Shown in pieces: positions 6,629 to 11,283 of a DNA stretch of 11,283 nt. Numbering within the stretch: the stretch's first letter is position 1; each line of letters starts with the position of its first letter. The stretch comes from PBB1 sp043749095. GTDB taxonomy: Bacteria > Pseudomonadota > Gammaproteobacteria > Burkholderiales > Burkholderiaceae_C. The stretch covers positions 1-11,283 of the forward strand of contig JAYVEB010000206.1 of the NCBI GenBank assembly GCA_043749095.1, in the 5' to 3' direction. A program made the position numbers and the translations under genes. The notes below the pieces were generated by a model. It was not told the DNA's origin. It saw only the letters and a program-made list of their open reading frames with translations, and made no database searches.

Positions 6629-7129
6629 CACGTCGGGGCGGCCCGGTAGCTCGTTCGGATTCACCTGCGACGCATCGGCTGGGAAATGCTGCGCCAGCAG
6701 CGCACCGACGCGGTCGACGACATCGAGCAGGCCGCGGGCGTGATCCCCTTCCTTGAACGCAGCGCCCATCGCGTCTGAAATCTGCTGCCAGGTCGCAGCA
6801 GGCACCTGCTGCGTGATCCCGCGATCGGCCACGATCTCGATGCGCCGCTCGGCCAGCAGCAGGTAGATCAGCACGTCGTTGTTGTGTTCGGTGTCCCAGA
6901 CGCGCAGCTTGCCGAACATCGCGATCGCACGTTCGCGCGCACTGGCGCCGCGCCACAGGTAGCTCAGCGGCAAGCCCGCTTCGACGCACACCCGCAACTC
7001 GCCGGTGTGGCTGCTTTCGCTGGCGGTCACGCGTTCTTCGATGCGACGCAGCGCGTCGGCGCCCAGCGCGCGCCGGGCGTCGGTCTCGTCCATCCAGCGG
7101 TGCTTCAGGATGCGGATCAGCGTGCTCAT
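6623..7129 (-). CDS. Small TPM-domain protein
   Basis: Encodes a 168-residue protein with a single TPM domain, about residues 30-150, and no signal peptide or membrane helix that I can see. Family features are the central strand DVLIYLLLAERRIEIVADRG (85-104), the W114-containing helix, and the closing GLLDVVDRVGALLAQHFP (133-150). Related TPM proteins have been linked to phosphatase activity in plants and to membrane-protein quality control in bacteria, but no role can be assigned here. I chose the ATG at 7129, two bases after the stop of the upstream ygcG-like gene, with GGTGGATGG as a possible ribosome site; an ATG at 7138 would add MVI and overlap that stop. The longer open frame reaching 7369 reads out of frame through the glycine-coding repeats and is not real at its N-terminus. 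It is the last gene of the minus-strand cluster. Confidence 0.88.
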   Translation of the reverse strand: MSTLIRILKHRWMDETDARRALGADALRRIEERVTASESSHTGELRVCVEAGLPLSYLWRGASARERAIAMFGKLRVWDTEHNNDVLIYLLLAERRIEIVADRGITQQVPAATWQQISDAMGAAFKEGDHARGLLDVVDRVGALLAQHFPADASQVNPNELPGRPDVR

Positions 7130-7131
7130 GA

Positions 7132-8073
7132 TCACCATCCACCGGAGGCACCGCCACCGCCACCGCCAAAGTCTCCGCCACCGCCGGAGCTGAATCCACC
7201 CCCGCCGCGACCTCCGCCCCAACCGCCTCCGCCGCCACCACTCCAGATGATGGGCGGCATGCCGCCCGAGCCGCCGCCACGCCGTGCCGAGCCCACACCA
7301 AACACGCTGACCAGCACGACTGCCAACAGCCCGGCCACACCTGCCAGCAGCGCACTCGCCGTCAGCCACCAGCCGATGCCGCCGGCAATACCACCTGTCG
7401 CCAGCGACCCGAGCTTGCGTCCCATCATCCGGGTGAACAGCGCACCGGCGATCGGCACGGCGACGAACAGGAAGATGGCCAGCGATTCCAGCGACGGCCC
7501 ACGGTCCTGGCCACGCTGCCGTGAGTCCGGCTGATTCGGCGCGGGCAGCGCCTCGCCCCGGATGCGCGCGGCCAGCTGATCGGCGGCGGCGCTCAGGCCG
7601 CCGGCGTAGTCACCGGCGCGAAAGGCCGGCGTGATCTGTGCGTCGATGATCCGTTTCGCCGCCAAGTCGGGAACCGCCCCCTCCAGTGCCTTCGCCACCT
7701 CGATGCGCACGCGGCGGTCGTTCTTCGCCACAACGATCAGCAGCCCGTCGCCGACGTCGCGCCGGCCGATCTTCCAGCTGTCGCCAACGCGCTGGCTGTA
7801 GGCGACGATGTCCTCGGGCAGCGTGCTCGGCACCATCAGCACGACGATCTGGCTGCCGGTCTGCTGCTCGATCGCCGCCAGCTTGGCGACCAATGCCGCG
7901 CGCTGTGCTTCACCGAGCGTGGCCGTCTGGTCGATCACCGGCGCGGTGAGCGGTGGCACCGGCAGCACGCCCTGTGCATGCGCAGGGGAGCCGATCCACA
8001 GCAGCACAAGCATCCACCACAGGGCCCACGCGGGCCGGGGAGCAGCGCGGGTACCAGCGCCGACCGGCCTCAC
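7132..8073 (-). CDS. YgcG-type TPM protein, Gly-rich C-terminus
   Basis: Encodes a 313-residue membrane-anchored protein. A long signal peptide, about residues 1-33, ends in PAHA before QG. The TPM domain spans about residues 46-172, with SWKIGRRDVGDGLLIVVAKN and DRRVRIEVAKALEGAVPD as recognisable parts. Hydrophobic helices follow at about 197-214 and within 222-261 (one or two spans). The tail from about 266 is mostly glycine with scattered Trp, Ser and Phe, ending GGW. This is the usual YgcG family layout: periplasmic TPM domain, membrane anchor, Gly-rich tail of unknown purpose. The start is GTG at 8073 because the codon just before it is the TAG of lemA in the same frame; the next candidate, Met21, would remove the positively charged start of the signal peptide. 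Translation is probably coupled to lemA, since no good separate ribosome site is visible. Confidence 0.88.
   Translation of the reverse strand: MRPVGAGTRAAPRPAWALWWMLVLLWIGSPAHAQGVLPVPPLTAPVIDQTATLGEAQRAALVAKLAAIEQQTGSQIVVLMVPSTLPEDIVAYSQRVGDSWKIGRRDVGDGLLIVVAKNDRRVRIEVAKALEGAVPDLAAKRIIDAQITPAFRAGDYAGGLSAAADQLAARIRGEALPAPNQPDSRQRGQDRGPSLESLAIFLFVAVPIAGALFTRMMGRKLGSLATGGIAGGIGWWLTASALLAGVAGLLAVVLVSVFGVGSARRGGGSGGMPPIIWSGGGGGGWGGGRGGGGFSSGGGGDFGGGGGGASGGW
7135..7278 (-). repeat. Glycine-codon low-complexity tract
   Basis: This is the part of the ygcG-like gene encoding its glycine-rich tail (residues 266-313). On the plus strand it appears as long runs of CCACCGCC and related units with scattered breaks for Trp, Ser, Phe and Arg codons. 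The other frames read as proline-rich (plus) or Arg/Trp-rich (minus) open frames, which are artefacts. Such tracts can slip and change length between strains. Confidence 0.8.
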
Positions 8074-8682
8074 CTACTTGGCCGCGGGCTTGTCGAAGTT
8101 CACCGCCGGCGGCTTCGAGATCTCGGCCTCGTTCTGCACCGTGAAGCTCGGTTTGACCCGGTAGCCGAACACCATCGCCGTCAGGTTGTTCGGGAAGCTG
8201 CGCGCCGGCACGTTGTAGTCGGCCACGGTCTTGATGTAGGGGTTGCGCGCCACCGTCACCCGGTTCTCGGTGCCTTCGAGTTCTACCCGCAGGTCTTGAA
8301 AGCCTTGGTTGGCCTTCAGCGTCGGGTACTGCTCGGCCACCACCATCAGCCGGCTCAAGGCTCCGGTCAACTCACCCTGCGCGGCCTGGAATTTCTGGAA
8401 CGCCACCGGGTCGTTGATCAGCTCCGGCGTGGCCTGGATGCTGGTCGCCTTCGAGCGCGCCTCGATGACTTTGGTCAGCGTGTCCTGCTCGAAAGTGGCT
8501 TCGCCCTTGACGGTGGCGACGATGTTCGGGATCAGGTCGGCGCGCCGCTGGTACTGGTTCAGCACCTCGGCCCAGCCGGCCTTGACCTCTTCGTTAAGCT
8601 TCTGGAATTGGTTGTAGCCGCAGCCGCCCAAGGCGAGCGTTGCGATCAGGGCCAGAACGGCCAGACTGAGTCTGCACAGCAT
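8074..8682 (-). CDS. lemA: LemA family lipoprotein
   Basis: Encodes a 202-residue LemA protein. The N-terminus is a lipoprotein signal: MLCRLS, a hydrophobic stretch, then the lipobox LGGC (residues 18-21), so Cys21 should be lipidated after cleavage. Gly at +2 does not signal inner-membrane retention under the E. coli rule. The rest is the helical LemA domain, with NQYQRRADLIPN (42-53), AEQYPTLKAN (116-125), and later ELEGTENRVTVARNPYIKTV and FPNNLTAMVFGYRVKPSF, all family-typical. LemA proteins are widespread, often beside TPM/YgcG genes, but their biochemical role is unclear. A strong GAGGAG (complement of 8688-8693) precedes the ATG by five bases. The TAG stop directly abuts the GTG of the next gene. 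The symbol refers to the family, not to the unrelated sensor kinase once also called LemA. Confidence 0.93.
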   Translation of the reverse strand: MLCRLSLAVLALIATLALGGCGYNQFQKLNEEVKAGWAEVLNQYQRRADLIPNIVATVKGEATFEQDTLTKVIEARSKATSIQATPELINDPVAFQKFQAAQGELTGALSRLMVVAEQYPTLKANQGFQDLRVELEGTENRVTVARNPYIKTVADYNVPARSFPNNLTAMVFGYRVKPSFTVQNEAEISKPPAVNFDKPAAK

Positions 8683-8713
8683 GGAAACTCCTCGGAGATG
8701 GATTCCTCGTGCT

Positions 8714-8735
8714 ACCGCCGCTGCGTAGCGGCGGT
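8714..8735. other. Nine-bp hairpin between the DHH gene and lemA
   Basis: ACCGCCGCT (8714-8722) pairs perfectly with AGCGGCGGT (8727-8735) around a four-base loop. It stands in the 99-nt gap downstream of the DHH gene stop and about 20 nt before the lemA ribosome site as transcribed on the minus strand. Neither side has a T-run. It may weaken read-through, stabilise an mRNA end or tune lemA expression; the sequence does not decide which. I see no clear lemA promoter in this gap. Confidence 0.55.
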
Positions 8736-8781
8736 CACCCCTGCGATGGCCCGCCTGGTTGTCGGACGGCGCCGCTCAGGC

Positions 8782-9714
8782 TCAGCCGTCGGCGTTGATG
8801 CGGACGATCAGCTCGTCCAGCACGCCGGCAGCACGGTCGTTGTCGACCTGGCAGGTTCCCGCCGCCTGATGGCCGCCGCCGCCATAGGCCAGCATCAACT
8901 CACCGACATTGGTGCGGCTGCTGCGGTCGAGGATGGACTTGCCGGTGGCGAACACGGTGTTCTGCTTCTGCACGCCCCACATCGCGTGGATCGAGATGCT
9001 GGTCTGCGGGAACAGCGCGTAGATCATGAAGCGGTTGGTGGCCCAGATGGTGTCTTCGTGGCGCAGGTCCAGCACCACCAGCTTGCCGTGCACGGTGCTG
9101 CAGCGCAGGATCTGCTCACGGGCCCGCTCGGCGTGCTCGAAGTAGATCTCGACACGCTCCTTCACATCGGGCAGGCCGAGGATGTCCTTGATGCCGTGGT
9201 CGCTGCAGTAACTGATCAAATCCATCATCAACGCGTAGTTGCTGATGCGGAACTCGCGGAAGCGGCCGAGGCCGGTGCGCGCATCCATCAGGTAGTTCAG
9301 CAGCACCCAGTCGGTCGGGGTCAGGATGTCTTCGCGCGAGTACTGCGCCGAGTCGGCCTGGTCGACCGCGGCCATCATGTCCGGTGAAATGTTCGGGAAG
9401 ACCTTGCCGCCGCCATAGTGGTCGAACACCACGCGCGCGGCAGACGGGGCTTCCGCGTCGATGATGTGGTTTGGCCGGTCGCCGGTGTTGCGCAGCGTCT
9501 CCGACAGGTGGTGGTCAAACGCCAGATGCGCGCCCGACACATAGGGCAGGTTGGTCGTGATGTCGCGAGGCCCGATCTCGATCTTGCCGTCCTGCATGTC
9601 CTTCGGGTGGACGAACTTGATGTCGTCGATCAGCTTCAGGCTGTTCAACAGGACGGCGCACACGAGGCCGTCGAAATCGCTGCGGGTGACGAGGCGAAAT
9701 TTGTCTGAGGTCAT
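8782..9714 (-). CDS. DHH superfamily phosphoesterase
   Basis: Encodes a 310-residue cytoplasmic protein of the DHH phosphoesterase superfamily (exopolyphosphatase, RecJ, NrnA and relatives), metal-dependent enzymes that cut phosphoester or phosphoanhydride bonds. Metal-binding motifs are visible: SDFDGL (12-17, Asp13 and Asp15), the namesake DHH in AFDHHLSE (67-69), and VDQADSA (117-123, Asp118 and Asp121). Near the C-terminus, GGGGHQAAGT (278-287) matches the substrate-binding motif of the DHHA1 type. The substrate cannot be told; oligonucleotides, cyclic dinucleotides or polyphosphate are all known in the superfamily. I chose the ATG at 9714 because relatives begin just before KFRLVTRSDFDGL, although the ribosome site is poor. 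A GTG at 9789, overlapping the cysK stop as GTGA, would add 25 residues that do not look like a domain. Two TGA stops follow in tandem, one codon apart. Confidence 0.88.
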   Translation of the reverse strand: MTSDKFRLVTRSDFDGLVCAVLLNSLKLIDDIKFVHPKDMQDGKIEIGPRDITTNLPYVSGAHLAFDHHLSETLRNTGDRPNHIIDAEAPSAARVVFDHYGGGKVFPNISPDMMAAVDQADSAQYSREDILTPTDWVLLNYLMDARTGLGRFREFRISNYALMMDLISYCSDHGIKDILGLPDVKERVEIYFEHAERAREQILRCSTVHGKLVVLDLRHEDTIWATNRFMIYALFPQTSISIHAMWGVQKQNTVFATGKSILDRSSRTNVGELMLAYGGGGHQAAGTCQVDNDRAAGVLDELIVRINADG

Positions 9715-9785
9715 GGCGCGGGCTTTCGGCAGTAAGGGTCTGTAGTCGGTTATCGGCCACCACTGCGCGGGCTGTAGCGCCGCTG

Positions 9786-10706
9786 TCACTCCACCGGCAG
9801 GAATCCCTCAATCGACAGGTAGCGTTCGCCGGTGTCGTAGTTGAAACCGAGCACGATGGCGCCGGGCGCCAGCTCGGGCAGCTTCTGCGCAATTGCGGCG
9901 AGCGTCGCGCCTGACGACACGCCCACCAGCATGCCTTCCTCGCGTGCAGCGCGCCGCGCCATCTCGCGAGCGGCTTCGGCATCGACCTGGATCACGCCGT
10001 CGATCAGCTCGGTGTGCAGGTTCTTCGGGATGAAGCCGGCGCCGATGCCCTGGATCGGGTGGGGCCCGGGCTTGCCGCCGCTGATCACCGGGCTGGCCGC
10101 CGGCTCGACCGCGTACACCTTGAGCTTCGGCCATTTCGCCTTCAGCACCTGCGCGCAGCCGGTGATGTGGCCGCCGGTGCCGACGCCGGTGATCAGCGCA
10201 TCGATGCCTTCGGGGAAGTCGCGGGCAATCTCGGCGGCGGTGGTGCGTGCGTGCACCTCAATGTTGGCCGGGTTCTCGAACTGTTGTGGCATCCATGCCT
10301 TCGGCGTTGCGGCCAGCAACTCAGTCGCGCGGGCGATCGCGCCGCTCATGCCCTTCTCGCGCGGCGTCAATTCGAAGGTGGCGCCGTAGGCCAGCATCAA
10401 GCGGCGCCGCTCGATGCTCATGCTCTCGGGCATCACCAGCACCAGCTTGTAGCCCTTCACCGCCGCCACCATCGCGAGGCCAACGCCGGTGTTGCCCGAG
10501 GTCGGTTCGATGATGGTTGCACCCTGCACCAGCGCGCCGGAGGCTTCGGCCGCTTCGACCATGGCGAGCGCGATGCGGTCCTTGATCGAGCCGCCGGGAT
10601 TGCTGCGCTCGCTCTTGATGTACACCTGAGAACCCGCACCGAACAGCCGCTGGATGCGGATGTGCGGCGTGTTGCCGATGGTCTGGAGGATGGTGTCAGC
10701 GCGCAT
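9786..10706 (-). CDS. cysK: Cysteine synthase A (O-acetylserine sulfhydrylase)
   Basis: Encodes a 306-residue PLP enzyme that makes L-cysteine and acetate from O-acetylserine and sulfide, the last step of sulfate assimilation. The PLP-binding lysine is Lys42 in SNPGGSIKDR. The substrate loop EPTSGNTG is at 67-74, QQF at 141-143, and the phosphate-binding loop GTGGHITG at 176-183. IQGIGAGFIP (218-227) and the SSGA serine motif (264-267) near the pyridine nitrogen are also intact, as is the C-terminal GERYLS. The IQGIGAGFIP and GERYLS segments favour CysK over CysM, but thiosulfate-using CysM is close and not fully excluded. The start at 10706 is set by AGGAG (complement of 10713-10717), six bases away; the longer open frame to 10913 runs back into hemE. 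It is divergent from hemE and is followed by the DHH gene. Confidence 0.93.
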   Translation of the reverse strand: MRADTILQTIGNTPHIRIQRLFGAGSQVYIKSERSNPGGSIKDRIALAMVEAAEASGALVQGATIIEPTSGNTGVGLAMVAAVKGYKLVLVMPESMSIERRRLMLAYGATFELTPREKGMSGAIARATELLAATPKAWMPQQFENPANIEVHARTTAAEIARDFPEGIDALITGVGTGGHITGCAQVLKAKWPKLKVYAVEPAASPVISGGKPGPHPIQGIGAGFIPKNLHTELIDGVIQVDAEAAREMARRAAREEGMLVGVSSGATLAAIAQKLPELAPGAIVLGFNYDTGERYLSIEGFLPVE

Positions 10707-10784
10707 GGTCAGCTCCTGTGGGTGCGGCGTTTTCCCGGGGCGGAAACGGCGGCGAAGCGAAATTATGGGCGTGATAATTCCAGG
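10707..10784. promoter_or_regulatory. Divergent cysK-hemE promoter region
   Basis: These 78 nt must hold the control signals of both genes unless they are read from further away. An AT-rich inverted repeat, AATTAT (10761-10766) and ATAATT (10774-10779) with a seven-base spacer, stands out from the GC-rich background. It gives CATAAT on the minus strand (complement of 10762-10767) as a -10 for cysK and GATAAT (10773-10778) as a -10 for hemE. I see no good -35 for either. A small hairpin, TTTCC (10731-10735) with GGAAA (10742-10746), would lie in the cysK leader. The promoter calls are inference. Confidence 0.45.
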
Positions 10785-11283
10785 ATGTACGCACCACTTC
10801 AAAACGACAGTTTCCTGCGCGCCTGTCTGCGCCAGCCCACCGATCACACGCCCGTCTGGCTGATGCGTCAGGCCGGTCGCTACCTGCCCGAGTACCGTGC
10901 GACACGGGCGCAAGCAGGCAGCTTCATGGGTCTGGCGACCAACACCGACTACGCCACCGAGGTGACGCTGCAGCCCTTGGAGCGCTATGCGCTGGACGCA
11001 GCCATCCTGTTCAGCGACATCCTGACCGTGCCCGATGCGATGGGCCTGGGCCTGAGCTTCGCGATGGGCGAAGGCCCGAAGTTCGCGCGCGCGGTGCGCG
11101 ATGAAGCGGCGGTCGATCAGCTCGCCGTGCCCGACATGGACAAGCTGCGTTATGTGTTCGATGCGGTCACCTCGATCCGCAAGGCCTTGAACGGCCGCGT
11201 GCCGCTGATCGGCTTCTCGCGCAGCCCGTGGACGCTGGCCTGCTACATGGTCGAAGGAGCCGGCTCCGACGACTACCGGCTCG
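10785..11283 (+). CDS. hemE: Uroporphyrinogen decarboxylase, 5' part
   Basis: Encodes the first 166 residues of uroporphyrinogen III decarboxylase; the frame is still open at the window end. The cytoplasmic enzyme removes four acetate carboxyls to give coproporphyrinogen III in heme synthesis. The substrate-binding MRQAGRYLPEYR is at 27-38 (Arg28 and Arg32), and the essential aspartate of LFSDILTVPDAMGLG is Asp78. The start aligns with the E. coli protein, whose N-terminus reads LKNDRYLRALLRQP where this one has LQNDSFLRACLRQP. There is no usable Shine-Dalgarno; AGG directly abuts the ATG, and a -10-like GATAAT lies only seven bases upstream, so the mRNA may be leaderless. One oddity: the usually strict GFSGSPWTL reads GFSRSPWTL, with Arg146 replacing Gly. 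Length cannot be compared because the 3' half is missing. Confidence 0.96.
   Translation, partial: MYAPLQNDSFLRACLRQPTDHTPVWLMRQAGRYLPEYRATRAQAGSFMGLATNTDYATEVTLQPLERYALDAAILFSDILTVPDAMGLGLSFAMGEGPKFARAVRDEAAVDQLAVPDMDKLRYVFDAVTSIRKALNGRVPLIGFSRSPWTLACYMVEGAGSDDYRL

Noticed and set aside
7130..7369. N-terminal extension of the small TPM gene up to 7369
   Set aside because: The extension reads the glycine-codon tract of the upstream gene in another frame, giving an Arg/Trp-rich sequence with no family support; the ATG at 7129 beside the upstream stop is far better.
6884..7534. A proline-rich plus-strand open frame of 216 codons
   Set aside because: The proline runs are simply the complement of the glycine codons in the YgcG-type tail; the minus-strand TPM proteins explain the region.
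7978..9387. A 469-codon plus-strand open frame opposite ygcG, lemA and the DHH gene
   Set aside because: It runs across three well-recognised minus-strand genes and their gaps, and its product is a low-complexity Val/Asp/His/Gln/Arg mix typical of antisense shadows.
10707..10913. N-terminal extension of cysK up to 10913
   Set aside because: It overlaps the start of hemE and the intergenic region. The ATG at 10706 has a strong AGGAG and matches the normal cysteine synthase N-terminus.

Overview
This GC-rich window carries a bacterial chromosomal housekeeping region. The protein sequences and gene choice (F-type ATPase operon in the order E-F-H-A-G-D-C, a PEP-CTERM protein, a lipoprotein-type LemA with TPM proteins, and cysK divergent from hemE) fit a betaproteobacterium of the order Burkholderiales, probably from the Rubrivivax/Leptothrix/Comamonadaceae side. 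That placement rests on recall of protein families, not on a search.

Left part, plus strand (1-5763): the 3' end of atpE (c subunit), then complete atpF (b), atpH (delta), atpA (alpha), atpG (gamma), atpD (beta) and atpC (epsilon). They form one operon with short gaps and Shine-Dalgarno sequences, and it ends in a clear intrinsic terminator. Together they make the F1 head, the central and peripheral stalks and part of the c ring of ATP synthase. atpI and atpB, and the operon promoter, would lie upstream of the window. A strong intercistronic hairpin sits between atpE and atpF.

Middle (5764-6628): a short non-coding stretch with two hairpin-forming segments, then a single-gene unit for a secreted PEP-CTERM protein. 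This gene converges on a minus-strand cluster. The stop codons of the two convergent genes lie in opposite arms of one perfect 8-bp hairpin.

Right part, minus strand (6623-10706), read from the right: cysK (O-acetylserine sulfhydrylase), a DHH-family phosphoesterase, a LemA lipoprotein, a YgcG-type TPM protein with a glycine-rich tail, and a small second TPM-domain protein. The last three are packed with gaps of 0 to 2 nt and look like a translationally coupled membrane/periplasm module of poorly defined function. cysK and the DHH gene are closely spaced and may belong to the same transcript; a 9-bp hairpin lies between the DHH gene and lemA.

Right edge (10707-11283): a short divergent promoter region, then the 5' part of hemE (uroporphyrinogen decarboxylase) on the plus strand, cut by the window end. 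hemE lacks a usable Shine-Dalgarno sequence and has a -10-like box just upstream of its ATG, so it may be leaderless. I found no mobile elements, CRISPR arrays, tRNA or rRNA genes. Nothing here is clearly a new system. The least understood parts are the LemA-TPM-TPM module, the PEP-CTERM protein and the structured junctions between genes.
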